A stretch of 64,000 bases of DNA from Solirubrobacter sp963798325 (GTDB lineage: Bacteria > Actinomycetota > Thermoleophilia > Solirubrobacterales > Solirubrobacteraceae). The position numbers were made by a program, and so were the translations under genes. The notes under the pieces were generated by a model. It did no database searches, was not told the DNA's origin, and was given only the letters and a program-made list of their open reading frames with translations. The stretch spans positions 1-64,000 of the forward strand of contig CAWCSS010000006.1 of assembly GCA_963798325.1 (NCBI GenBank), in the 5' to 3' direction. The stretch's first letter is position 1. Every line of letters starts with the position of its first letter. Below are positions 7,652 through 15,724 of the stretch, one piece after another.

Positions 7652-8434
7652 ATGACTTCCATGCGCGTCGGTGTCCAGGTTCAGCCCCAGCACGCGGACT
7701 TCGAAGGCATGCGTCGCGCGTGGCGCGAGGCGGAGGAGCTGGGCGTCGACACGATCTTCACCTGGGATCACTTCTATCCGCTCTACGGCGACGCGGACGG
7801 CACCCACTTCGAGGGCATCACGGCGTTGGCGGCGCTGGCCGCGGCGACCGAGCGCGCCCAGGTCGGCGGGCTCGTGTTCTGCAACTCCTACCGCAACCCG
7901 GAGCTGCTCGCCCACGCCCACTGCACGATCGACCACATCTCCGGCGGGCGCGCGATCCTCGGCATCGGCGCCGGCTGGTTCGAGCGCGACTACGACGAGT
8001 ACGGCTACGAGTTCGGCACCGCGCCCGACCGCCTGCGCGAGCTGCGCGCGGCGATGCCGCGGATCGTCGAGCGTCTCGGCAAGCTCAACCCGCCGCCGGT
8101 CCGGGGCAAGCTGCCGATCCTGATCGGCGGGTCCGGCCCGAAGGTCACGCTCAAACTCGTCGCCCAGTACGCCGACATGTGGCATTCGTTCGGCGACGCC
8201 GAGGCCTACAAGACCAAGAACGAGATCCTGCTCGGTCACTGTGCGGACCTCGGCCGCGACCCGTCCGAGATCGAGCGCACCTGGGGCATCCACGAGAACG
8301 TGATGGAGCACGCCGACGCGCTCGCCGACGCCGGCGTCCAGCACCTGATCCTCGGCGTCGGCGGCAACGGCAGCGGCTACGACCTCTCCGTGTTGCGCGA
8401 GCTCGTCGCCTGGCGTGACGCCCGCAACGGGTAG
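7652..8434 (+). CDS. LLM class, probably F420-dependent, oxidoreductase
   Basis: 260 aa, bacterial luciferase-like TIM barrel. Typical N-terminus (MRVGVQVQPQHADFEGMRRA), the flavin/F420-facing FTWDHFYPLYG, the LGIGAGWFERDYDEYG motif and LPILIGGSGPKVTLKLVAQYA. These features match the actinobacterial F420-dependent LLM group; substrate unknown. The start is placed at 7652 because of the TAGCGT -10; GTG 7643 and ATG 7661 are alternatives. The next gene begins at the base after this stop. Confidence 0.85.
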   Translation: MTSMRVGVQVQPQHADFEGMRRAWREAEELGVDTIFTWDHFYPLYGDADGTHFEGITALAALAAATERAQVGGLVFCNSYRNPELLAHAHCTIDHISGGRAILGIGAGWFERDYDEYGYEFGTAPDRLRELRAAMPRIVERLGKLNPPPVRGKLPILIGGSGPKVTLKLVAQYADMWHSFGDAEAYKTKNEILLGHCADLGRDPSEIERTWGIHENVMEHADALADAGVQHLILGVGGNGSGYDLSVLRELVAWRDARNG

Positions 8435-9193
8435 ATGACGCGGCCGACCCCGGCAGGCGACTTCGACTACGAGGCGCTGGCGGCGGGCGGGTACGCCGCC
8501 CGCCGCCGCGCCGATCCGCGCATCGAGGCGATGGTCCACGCCGCGCTGGGCTCCGCCCGGTCGGTCGTGAACGTGGGTGCGGGCGCGGGGTCCTACGAGC
8601 CGCGTGATCGCTACGTCGTGGCCGTCGAGCCGTCGGCGTCGATGCGCTCGCAGCGCTCCTTCCCGGCGGTGGACGCCGTGGCCGAGTCCCTGCCGTTCGA
8701 CGACGACGCGTTCGACGCCGCGATGGCGATGATCACCATCCATCAGTGGCGCTCGCTCGAGGCGGGACTGTCCGAGCTGCGGCGCGTCGCGCGCGGGCCG
8801 GTGGTCATCTTGACCTTCACCGACGACACGCTCAGCGACTTCTGGCTGGCGGACTACATGCCGACGCTGGTTGAGCGTGAGGGCCCGCGGATGCCTTCGT
8901 TGTCGCGCGTCGCGTCCTTGCTCGGCGGCGACGTGTCGGTGGAGCCCGTGCCGATCCCGTTGGACTGCGTGGATGGGTTCATCGAGGCGTTCTACGGCCG
9001 GCCGGAGGCGTTCCTGGACCCGTCGGTGCGCGCGGCGCAGTCGGCCTGGGGTCTTGCCGACCCCGATGATGTCGCGCGTGGTCTCTCGGCGCTGCGCGCG
9101 GATTTGGAGTCGGGTGCGTGGGACGAGCGGCACGGCGCGTTGCGGACGCAGCCCTCGTACCTCGGATCCTTGCGCCTGCTCGTCGCGCGCTGA
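8435..9193 (+). CDS. SAM-dependent class I methyltransferase
   Basis: 252 aa. SAM-binding motif I is VVNVGAGAGSYEP (~45-57), the acidic residue after beta2 is in VAVEPSASM, and motif II-like LPFDDDAFDAAMAMITIHQW follows (ubiE/BioC-like Methyltransf_11 layout). Substrate cannot be inferred. Starts directly after the LLM oxidoreductase, so the two are co-expressed. The first structured repeat begins 7 nt after its stop. Confidence 0.85.
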   Translation: MTRPTPAGDFDYEALAAGGYAARRRADPRIEAMVHAALGSARSVVNVGAGAGSYEPRDRYVVAVEPSASMRSQRSFPAVDAVAESLPFDDDAFDAAMAMITIHQWRSLEAGLSELRRVARGPVVILTFTDDTLSDFWLADYMPTLVEREGPRMPSLSRVASLLGGDVSVEPVPIPLDCVDGFIEAFYGRPEAFLDPSVRAAQSAWGLADPDDVARGLSALRADLESGAWDERHGALRTQPSYLGSLRLLVAR

Positions 9194-9199
9194 CTGCGA

Positions 9200-9507
9200 G
9201 CGGATCGCCTCGCGGCCGTCAAGTCACGGTCGGCCTGGGTGGTCTCCGCTGGCCGTGGTGGCGTGACTTGACTGCCGCGACTCGATCCGCTTTTGGGCTG
9301 GTCAGGGTCGCTCCGCTCCGGGTGCCCTCCGCGGGAGGGCGCCTCTGACACAAACGACCGCGGGACGAAGCGTTTCGATCACGTTCGGACTGTTCGAGTT
9401 GGCGCGTCAATGGGGGTGCCGTCAGAAACTCTCGTGATCCGCCGAGTTTCTGACGGGACCCCCCGGGCGCGGAGGCGTTTCGTCCGCCGAACCGATCACG
9501 AGTGGCG
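9200..9507 (+). repeat. Structured intergenic element, copy 1 (candidate RNA or mobile palindromic element)
   Basis: No gene fits 9194-9583. The stretch contains three nested inverted repeats: 9200-9227 with 9263-9290 (25 of 28 bases pair), a GC hairpin near 9319-9343, and a ~20-bp stem around 9413-9468 with loop near 9434-9445 (19 of 20 pair). Between the hairpins are linear blocks such as AACGACCGCG, GTTTCGATCAC and TCGAGTTGGCGCGTC, and a block CGTTTCGTCCGCCGAACC at the 3' side. The same blocks in the same order occur on the minus strand at 44891-45174. At least one hairpin keeps its pairing while its bases differ. Both copies begin 7 nt after the stop codon of the preceding gene and lie in the direction of transcription. 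Confidence 0.75.
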
Positions 9508-9583
9508 GGCATACCCGGCGGAGACGGGCCCTCATTGCGACCGCGCGCGGTCTGCTCGCGGCTAATCGCGGAGAATCACACAC

Positions 9584-10075
9584 ATGCGGCGCAACGAGCT
9601 CTGGGAGTGCCCGACGTGCGGCCAGACGTTCGTGTCCAGGAACCTGCCGCACTCGTGCTTCGTCGTCGACCTCGACGACCACTTCAGCGACTGCGAAGAC
9701 GTCGTGTGGGAGACCTTCGACGCGCTGCTCAGGGCGGTGGAGCGCAACGGCCCCGTGACCGTCAACGCGACCCGATCACGGATCACGTTCCAGACCCGGA
9801 TGCGGTTCGGGGGCGTGGACAAGCCCCGGCGTGACCATCTACAGGCGAACTTCGTCCTCACGCGGGCGATCCGGCATGAGCGGATCCGGCGTGTGGATCA
9901 TGTGCCGCCGTACTACTACGTGCACCGGCTTCGGCTGCAGGCGCCGGAGGAGGTCGACGGCGAGGTCGAGACGTGGCTCGCGGAGGCCTACGAGATCGGC
10001 GGTCAGCGGCACGTCACGGACAAGCGGTGGGAGCGTCAGCTGGTCCCACCGCCGTGGGTGCACATCCCCTCGTAG
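9584..10075 (+). CDS. DUF5655-domain protein with N-terminal zinc-ribbon-like segment
   Basis: 163 aa. The N-terminus has WECPTCGQTF and a later His/Cys pair (LPHSC), resembling a small zinc ribbon. The remainder matches the DUF5655 pattern: DDHFSDCEDVVWETFDALL, an RSRITFQTRMRFGGV strand pair and a C-terminal HVTDKRWERQL. Function of the family is not established; it may bind nucleic acid or another macromolecule. A GGAG-like ribosome-binding site lies 11 nt before the ATG. Preceded by the structured repeat. Confidence 0.75.
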   Translation: MRRNELWECPTCGQTFVSRNLPHSCFVVDLDDHFSDCEDVVWETFDALLRAVERNGPVTVNATRSRITFQTRMRFGGVDKPRRDHLQANFVLTRAIRHERIRRVDHVPPYYYVHRLRLQAPEEVDGEVETWLAEAYEIGGQRHVTDKRWERQLVPPPWVHIPS

Positions 10076-10081
10076 GGAGCG

Positions 10082-10192
10082 TTACCAGGCGGAGGAGCCG
10101 GCCGCCGCGCCGGGGCGCGCGATCTCGCGCACGACCGGCGTGGCGAACGCGTGCGAGGCGGGGCGGCGGGGGCTGGAGGTGATGACGGTCAT
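10082..10192 (-). CDS. Candidate small protein, 36 aa
   Basis: ATG at 10192 to TAA, reading MTVITSSPRRPASHAFATPV and ending GSSAW. Codon third positions are GC-rich as in real genes here. A weak AAAGG ribosome-binding site precedes it. It lies 30 nt downstream of another small frame on the same strand and is convergent with the DUF5655 gene. No homology recognised; it may be spurious. Confidence 0.3.
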   Translation of the reverse strand: MTVITSSPRRPASHAFATPVVREIARPGAAAGSSAW

Positions 10193-10222
10193 GGCCTTTG
10201 GAGGGGGAGTGGGTGGGGCTGC

Positions 10223-10306
10223 TCAGCGGGGGCGGCGCGGCTTGCGCTCTGCCTGGTGTGCGGTCAGGTGGACCAGTTGGATCAGCGACGGGTTCATGAG
10301 ATGCAT
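10223..10306 (-). CDS. Candidate small protein, 27 aa
   Basis: Reads MHLMNPSLIQLVHLTAHQAE and ends in an Arg/Pro-rich tail; an inner ATG at 10297 (MNPSLIQL) is an alternative start. The amphipathic N-part and basic tail resemble the many unannotated 25-40 aa actinobacterial peptides beginning MNP/MHP. Together with the 36-aa frame it would account for most of the otherwise empty stretch 10076-10447, divergent from the NlpC/P60 gene. Confidence 0.35.
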   Translation of the reverse strand: MHLMNPSLIQLVHLTAHQAERKPRRPR

Positions 10307-10406
10307 AGTCGCGCCGATCGCCTTCCGAACCCATGCGGGAGGCTGGCGTGTGATGGTGGGGGAAGCGCGCCTAAGGCGGGGGTAAACCGCACCTCTGCAT
10401 GGCGGC

Positions 10407-10437
10407 TTGCAACTTGCAGGACCGTTGCGGCTAGGGT
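10407..10437 (+). promoter_or_regulatory. Promoter of the NlpC/P60 gene
   Basis: TTGCAA at 10407-10412 and TAGGGT at 10432-10437, 19 bp apart, with the start codon 10 nt after the -10. A second TTGCAG lies within the spacer. Confidence 0.4.
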
Positions 10438-10447
10438 CGAAGCCCGG

Positions 10448-11573
10448 ATGTCCCGTGTTCGTCGCGTTCTGCCGCTCGCGGCCCTCACGTTGCTGCTCGC
10501 AGGCAGTGTTCCCGCGCATGGCCAGGGCTCGCTGCAGGATGCCGCCTCACGCCTGCGCGCGGCGGTACGGGCCGAGGAGGCGCGGATCGCCGACACGCGC
10601 GAGGGTCTGGCCGACGCGAACGCGCGCCTGGTCCGTCCTCGACGCGCGTGTGACCAAGCGCAACCAGCAGCTCGACGACACGCAGACCGCGCTGGTGAAG
10701 GCGCGGGTGCGGCTGACGCGCCTGGAGCGCAAGCAGGACAACGCCTCCAAGCTGCTGGCCGAGAACCTGCGCTCGACCTACATGGACGGCGAGCCGACGT
10801 TCGTCGGTGTGGTCCTGAACTCGGGCGGGATGAGCGACCTGATCGAGCGCTTCGAGTACCTGCGGCGCGTCTCGCGCCGCAACGCGTCCGTGCTCGGCGA
10901 CCTGCGCGGCGCGCGCAAGGAGGTCCAGGGCCAGACGGTCACGCTGAAGAAGATGCGCACGACGTACGCGTCGCTTGCTCGCGACGCCGCCGCCGACCGC
11001 GACCGTGCGGACGCGATCCGGACCGCGCTGCTCAACCGTGAGCGCACACAGCTCGAACGCCGCAACGGCGCGCAGAGCCGGCTCGTCTCGGTGCAGGGCA
11101 AGATCGCCGCGATCGAGCGCCGCCAGCGTGCCGCCGCCCGCGCGGCCGCCGCGGCCGCCTCGGCGACGACCCAGGCACCGCAGGTCTCGACCACCACCGG
11201 CAGCGGTGGCGGCGGAGGCGGCGATGTCGTCGGCCGCGTGGTCGCCGCCGCCAATGAGATCGCCAGCACGCCCTACGTCTGGGGCGGCGGCCACGGCGGC
11301 GCGTCGGGCGGCTATGACTGCTCCGGCTCGATCAGCTACGCGCTCGCCGCCGGCGGGCTGCTGTCGAGCCCGCTCACGTCGGGCGCCTTCATGAGCTGGG
11401 GCGAGCCCGGCCCGGGCCGCCGGATCACGGTCTACGCCAACGGCGGCCACGCGTTCATGGTCGTCGACGGCCGCCGCTACGACACCAGTGCGCTGTCCGG
11501 TGGCGGCACCCGCTGGACGAGCAGCATGCGCAGCACCGCGGGCTTCGTCGCCCGTCATCCTCCGGGACTCTGA
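10448..11573 (+). CDS. Secreted NlpC/P60-type peptidoglycan endopeptidase with coiled-coil domain (one frame break)
   Basis: Signal peptide at the N-terminus (MSRVRRVLPLAALTLLLAG, cleavage near AHGQ). A long coiled coil (~25-220) is followed by an Ala/Gly/Thr linker and a C-terminal NlpC/P60-like domain with catalytic Cys in GGYDCSGSISYAL and His in YANGGHAFMVV. The layout matches the RipA/CwlO type that cleaves peptide stems during wall remodelling. The reading frame breaks near 10630: signal peptide and first coiled-coil residues are in one frame, everything from VLDARVTKRNQQLD onward in another, consistent with a one-base insertion or two-base loss in CTGGTCCGTCC. The stop overlaps the ATG of the next gene. 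Confidence 0.82.
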
Positions 11574-12817
11574 TGCGCGATATCCACGCCCGAGCCCTCG
11601 ACCGGCTCGCGCTCGCCCGCTCCGAGACCGAACGGATCGCCGATCTCGTCGCCGCGACCGGCCTGTCGCGCCGCGCGGTGCAGGAGGCGCTGCGCGAGCC
11701 GCCGTACGACCCGCCGGCCGACACGGGCCGCGCGCTGGAGGCGGGCACGGTCGCGGAGTGGAAGCGACGGCTCCCGCCGCCCGATCGCGATCTCGACCAC
11801 GTCGAGGCGACGGCGGAGACCGCTGTCAAGCGGGCGCGCTTCCTGCACGACACGTACTGGCTCGACGAGGCGCACCTGATCTGCGTCGGCGACCGCGACC
11901 TCACGAGCCTCGCGGTCGCCGCCGTCAACCCGGGTGTGCGGGTGTCCGTGGTCGACGTCGACGAGGCCATCCTCAGGACGATCCGCGAGATCGCCCGCGC
12001 GGACGGCCTCAACGTCCAGACGGTGTTCGCCGACCTGCGAGTCGGCCCGCCCGCCTCGCTCATCGGGGCCGGCGACCTCGCCTTCACCGACCCGCCCTAC
12101 ACCCCCGAGGGCATTCAGCTCTTCGCCGCCCGCGGCCTGCAGATGCTGCGCCAGGACGACGCCACGCGCATCCTGATCAGCTACGGCTACGGCGAGGCGC
12201 AGTCGGCGCTCGGCTACGGCGTCCAAGAGGCGCTGCACGAGCTGCGGCTGCTCACCGAGGCGCTGTACCCGCGGTTCAACCGCTACGCCGGCGCGGAGGC
12301 GATCGGCGGCGCGAGCTCGCTCTACGTCACCCGCCCGACGCGGCGCAGCTGGGCCGCCGCAGAGAAGAAGGGCAAGAGCTCCGCCCGCATCTACAGCGGC
12401 GGGAAGGCCTCGCTGGAGTCACAGGCATCGCTCCCGAGTCTCGAGTTCGGCAAGCGGCGCGAGGCGCTCCAGCTCGACCTCACCGGCCACCCGGACCTCG
12501 CCCTGCGCGTCCTGCTCGCGGCACCCGCGCAGACGCTGCGGCTCAAGGGCGCCCCTGACCTCCCGGAGCTCTACGACCGCGACGGCGACACCTTCACCCT
12601 GCGCGACGACACGCTCCTGCGCGGCATCGCCGATCGCCCCCATGCCAAGCTGGCCAACGCCTGGCGCGAGGCGCTGATCGCCCGCGAGCCGATGACCAAG
12701 AACGAGGCCCGCGCACGCATCGACGCGCACGAGGCGACGCGCGATCTGCTCGAGCGCCGCCTCATCGAGCTCCCACGCGACGGGCTCGAGGACTTGTTGC
12801 GCGCCCTCTCGGGATGA
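11573..12817 (+). CDS. BpsA-like N4-bis(aminopropyl)spermidine synthase family protein
   Basis: 414 aa. N-terminal winged-helix-like part (IADLVAATGLSRRAVQEAL), then a Rossmann methyltransferase-like fold with ICVGDRDLTSLAV, VVDVDEAILRTI and the hallmark FTDPPYTPEGIQLFAARGL, which matches the DPPYT catalytic motif of branched-chain polyamine synthase (PF01861). Archaeal/thermophile BpsA adds two aminopropyl groups to spermidine; here the acidic GDDD motif reads GDRD. The C-terminal ~130 residues extend beyond the usual ~350 aa. The ATG at 11573 overlaps the stop of the NlpC/P60 gene, so they are coupled. Function as a polyamine synthase is family-level inference. Confidence 0.7.
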   Translation: MRDIHARALDRLALARSETERIADLVAATGLSRRAVQEALREPPYDPPADTGRALEAGTVAEWKRRLPPPDRDLDHVEATAETAVKRARFLHDTYWLDEAHLICVGDRDLTSLAVAAVNPGVRVSVVDVDEAILRTIREIARADGLNVQTVFADLRVGPPASLIGAGDLAFTDPPYTPEGIQLFAARGLQMLRQDDATRILISYGYGEAQSALGYGVQEALHELRLLTEALYPRFNRYAGAEAIGGASSLYVTRPTRRSWAAAEKKGKSSARIYSGGKASLESQASLPSLEFGKRREALQLDLTGHPDLALRVLLAAPAQTLRLKGAPDLPELYDRDGDTFTLRDDTLLRGIADRPHAKLANAWREALIAREPMTKNEARARIDAHEATRDLLERRLIELPRDGLEDLLRALSG

Positions 12818-12830
12818 CAGACTCTCTCCA

Positions 12831-13964
12831 ATGGGTGTCGAGGACATCCACGTGGTCGAGGAGCAATCGGCGCTCTTGCGCGTCGCGATGCTCGTGGCCC
12901 GGGACACGCCGCTGGAGCCGCTGTTCACCGCGGTCGCGGCCGAATGCGCCCGCGTGCTCGGGGTCGACGCCTCGGGCGTGATGCGCTACCTCGGCGGCGA
13001 GCGCGCGGTCGTCGCCGGCGTGTGGGTCGTCCCCGGCCAGCGCTACCTGCCGGTCAACGCCGAGCTCGACTTCCATCGCTCCGACAGCGCGCTCGGCCGG
13101 GCGCAGACGACCGGCCATCCCGCCCGCTTCGCCCGCTACGACAGCCCGCGCAACGAGCTCTCCCAAGCGATGAAGCACCTCGGGATGCGCACCTCGGTGG
13201 CCGCGCCGATCGTCTCCAACGGCGTGATCTGGGGCGCGCTGGTCGCCACCGCCCCTGAGGAGGAGGCGCTGCCGCCCGGCTCCGAGCAGCGGCTGGCGCC
13301 GTTCGCCGAGCTGGTCGGCCAGGCGCTGGCCAACGACCACGCCAAGACCGAGCTCGCCGCCTCGCGCACCCGCCTGCTGGAAGGCTCGGACGAAGTGCGT
13401 CGCCGGCTGGAGCGCGCGCTGCACGAGGGCGCGCACCAGCACGTCGTCGCGCTCGCTCTGAAGCTGCGCGTCGCGATCGGCCGTGCCCAGCCCGACAGCG
13501 CCGAGGCCGAGGTCCTGCGCGACCTGCTGGCCGACGCGATGGAGACCAACAACGAGCTGTCCGAGCTCGCCCGCGAGCTGCATCCGGCCGTGCTCTCCGA
13601 GCGCGGCCTCGCCGCGGCACTGCAGGCGCTGGGCGCCCGCGCCGATCTCGTCGTGATGCTGCACGCGCTGCCCGGGCGGCGCTTTGAGCCCGTGATCGAG
13701 ACCACCGCCTACCTCGCCGTCAACGAGGCGCTGGCCAACGCCGACCAGCACGCCCACGCGAGCGAGTGCACGCTCGCGGCCGACGACCGCGGCGACCGGC
13801 TCGTCGTCGAGGTCCACGACGACGGCATCGGCGGCGCCGAGCCGCGGCCCGGCGGCGGCCTGGAATGCCTCTCGGACCGCGTGCACGCGCTCGGCGGGAC
13901 GTTCGCGCTCGTCTCGCCCAGCGGCGGCGGCACCACGCTCACGGTCGAGCTCCCGATCGCTTGA
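12831..13964 (+). CDS. GAF-domain sensor histidine kinase (NarL/LiaS-type)
   Basis: 377 aa, soluble. GAF domain at ~10-165, a dimerisation helix with candidate phospho-His in ERALHEGAHQHVVALALKL (~190-208), and a GHKL domain with NEALANADQHAHASE, VHDDGIGGAEP and GGGLECLSDRVHALGG. This is the HisKA_3-type kinase that normally pairs with a LuxR-type regulator; none lies beside it, so it is an orphan. It follows the BpsA-like gene by 13 nt and its stop overlaps the TTG of the thioesterase. Confidence 0.85.
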   Translation: MGVEDIHVVEEQSALLRVAMLVARDTPLEPLFTAVAAECARVLGVDASGVMRYLGGERAVVAGVWVVPGQRYLPVNAELDFHRSDSALGRAQTTGHPARFARYDSPRNELSQAMKHLGMRTSVAAPIVSNGVIWGALVATAPEEEALPPGSEQRLAPFAELVGQALANDHAKTELAASRTRLLEGSDEVRRRLERALHEGAHQHVVALALKLRVAIGRAQPDSAEAEVLRDLLADAMETNNELSELARELHPAVLSERGLAAALQALGARADLVVMLHALPGRRFEPVIETTAYLAVNEALANADQHAHASECTLAADDRGDRLVVEVHDDGIGGAEPRPGGGLECLSDRVHALGGTFALVSPSGGGTTLTVELPIA

Positions 13965-14383
13965 GCGACTGGCGCTTCTCGTTCCGCGACCGGATCCGCT
14001 ACGGCGATCTGGACACGAACGCGCACCTCAACAACGTCGCGTACCACCAGTTCTTCGAGAGCGCCCGCGTGGCCTACATGCGCGAGCTGTTCCCGGATAT
14101 CGACCCACTCGGCCGCGCCGGCGAGCTGGGGATGATCTTCGCCGAGACCCACGTGCGCTTCGCCTCGCCGGGCTTCTACGAGGAGGACGTGCGCGTCGAC
14201 GTCAAGCCGGTCGAGCTCAGGCGCTCGAGCGTGCGGATCGCGTTCCGGATGGTCTGCGAGGCCGACGAGCGGCTGCTCGCCGAAGGCTGGGGAACGCTCG
14301 TCGGCTACGACTACGCCGAAGGTCGCTCCGCCCCCTTCCCGGAGGCGATGGCGGAGCGTCTGCGCGCCGAGGGGGCTGGGTAG
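13961..14383 (+). CDS. Hotdog-fold acyl-CoA thioesterase (4HBT/YbgC-like)
   Basis: 140 aa. The catalytic region FRDRIRYGDLDTNAHLNNVA contains the conserved Asp of the 4-hydroxybenzoyl-CoA thioesterase family, followed by the long helix YHQFFESARVAYM. The start is TTG at 13961, overlapping the kinase stop (TTGA); no ATG or GTG keeps the first strand. The physiological acyl-CoA is unknown. Confidence 0.8.
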   Translation: MSDWRFSFRDRIRYGDLDTNAHLNNVAYHQFFESARVAYMRELFPDIDPLGRAGELGMIFAETHVRFASPGFYEEDVRVDVKPVELRRSSVRIAFRMVCEADERLLAEGWGTLVGYDYAEGRSAPFPEAMAERLRAEGAG

Positions 14384-14431
14384 CTCAACGCCTGTCGTTC
14401 GACGACCGCCTCGCCGAGGCCGTCGAGGCAG

Positions 14432-14497
14432 ATGGCGGCCAAGAAGCTGTCAAAGCTGCTCGGGGAAGATCATGATTATCTGCAAGTGACGGCATGA
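14432..14497 (+). pseudogene. CHAD-domain remnant
   Basis: A short open frame reads MAAKKLSKLLGEDHDYLQV then stops. The segment KLLGEDHD is a typical internal helix of CHAD domains, which are fused or adjacent to CYTH domains in polyphosphate-related proteins. A CYTH gene begins 50 nt downstream, so this is probably the debris of a deleted CHAD gene. Confidence 0.5.
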
Positions 14498-14547
14498 CAT
14501 CCCTTCCGCCCCACCCCGATCATCCGACCTCGACTGGAGCCTGACCT

Positions 14548-15015
14548 GTGGAGATCGAGCGCAAGTGGGTGCTGGAGGCGGAGCCGGACGGCCTCGGGCC
14601 GGGCAAACGCATCGAGCAGGGCTACGTCGCGCTCGATCCCGCCGGTGCCGAGGTGCGGCTGCGGCGCAAGGGCGACACGCTCACGCTGACCGTGAAATCC
14701 GGCGCCGGGCTCGTCCGCGGCGAGGAGGAGATCGCGTTGAGCGCCGGCGACTTCGACCGGCTGTGGCCGCTGACCGAGGGCCGACGGGTGCTCAAGACGC
14801 GCCACGAGGTGCCGCTCGGCTCTGACCTCATCGCTGAGGTCGACGTCTACGAGGGCGCGCTGCAGGGTCTCCTGACGGCCGAGATCGAGTTCCCGGACGA
14901 GACGTCCGCCCGCGAGTTCGTCGCGCCCGAGTGGCTCGGGCGCGACGTGACCGGCGACAAGCGCTACGCCAACCAGGCGCTCGCGGTCAACGGACCTGTT
15001 CCGTCGGGCGGATGA
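14548..15015 (+). CDS. CYTH-domain protein (inorganic triphosphatase-like)
   Basis: 155 aa, a single CYTH tunnel-fold domain. The signature ExExK is at the very N-terminus (MEIERKWVL), followed by alternating charged strands (EVRLRRKGDTLTLTVK, EEEIALS, ISO-like LKTRHEVPLG, AEVDVYEG, AEIEFPDE). Family members hydrolyse triphosphate or bind polyphosphate, needing Mg2+. GTG start at 14548 is required to keep ExExK. Its 3' end overlaps the convergent SDR gene by 29 bp. Confidence 0.88.
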   Translation: MEIERKWVLEAEPDGLGPGKRIEQGYVALDPAGAEVRLRRKGDTLTLTVKSGAGLVRGEEEIALSAGDFDRLWPLTEGRRVLKTRHEVPLGSDLIAEVDVYEGALQGLLTAEIEFPDETSAREFVAPEWLGRDVTGDKRYANQALAVNGPVPSGG

Positions 15016-15724
15016 GCACCTCGTTGATCGCCACGTGCCGCGGGCGCGTGACCACGTAGACCACCGCGTCGGCGATGTCGGAGGCCTCGAGGATCTCGTT
15101 CGAGCTCGGCGTCAGGTTGCTGCGCACCTCCTCGCGGACGTGCGTGACGAGCTCGGACTTGGTCGCTCCCGGCTCGATCAGCGAGGAACGCACGTGGCGC
15201 TCGGTGATCTCCTGGCGCAGCGCCTCGCTGAACACGCCGACGGCGTGCTTGGTCGCCTGGTAGATCCCGCCGCCGGCGCCGACGCGGCGGCCGGCCACCG
15301 AGCTGATGTTCACCAGATCGGCGACCCGGCGCGGGTCGGACTCGGCGGCCTTGAGCAGGTGCGGGATCGCCGCATGGGCGACGTACATCAGCCCTTGGAT
15401 GTTGAGCGCGACCATCCGGTCCCACTCCTCGACGGGCGCGTCGACGATCGGGCCGAGCAGCATCACACCGGCGTTGTTGACGACGATGTCGAGCCGCCCG
15501 AGCTCGGAGGCGGCGGTCTCCACGGCGTTGATCGCCGAGTCGCGGCTGGTGATGTCGGCCTCGATCGAGAGGCCGTCGAGCTCACCCGCGAGCGCGTCCA
15601 GCCGGTCCTTACGACGGGCCGCGAGAGCGACCTTCGCCCCCTCCGCGGCCAGTGCGCGCGCGGTCGCCTCGCCGATGCCACTTGACGCGCCGGTGACCAG
15701 CGCGACGGTTCCGTCCAATCTCAT
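14987..15724 (-). CDS. Short-chain dehydrogenase/reductase (SDR)
   Basis: 245 aa classical SDR. NAD(P)-binding TGASSGIGEA, structural NNAG in VVNNAGVML, catalytic Ser in NISSVAG and YQATK with catalytic Tyr and Lys. An Arg pair after beta2 (LAARRKDRLD) suggests NADPH preference. The C-terminus INEVLIRPTEQ is typical of YdfG-like SDRs. ATG at 15724 overlaps the stop of the upstream secreted-protein gene (ATGA). Confidence 0.9.
   Translation of the reverse strand: MRLDGTVALVTGASSGIGEATARALAAEGAKVALAARRKDRLDALAGELDGLSIEADITSRDSAINAVETAASELGRLDIVVNNAGVMLLGPIVDAPVEEWDRMVALNIQGLMYVAHAAIPHLLKAAESDPRRVADLVNISSVAGRRVGAGGGIYQATKHAVGVFSEALRQEITERHVRSSLIEPGATKSELVTHVREEVRSNLTPSSNEILEASDIADAVVYVVTRPRHVAINEVLIRPTEQVR

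Noticed and set aside
9200..9290. Simple Rho-independent terminator for the methyltransferase
   Set aside because: The loop is 35 nt, no proper T tract follows, and the hairpin belongs to a longer element repeated elsewhere.
10620..10650. Programmed frameshift in the NlpC/P60 gene
   Set aside because: No slippery heptamer or downstream pseudoknot is evident, and similar breaks are widespread in the window; a sequencing error is simpler.
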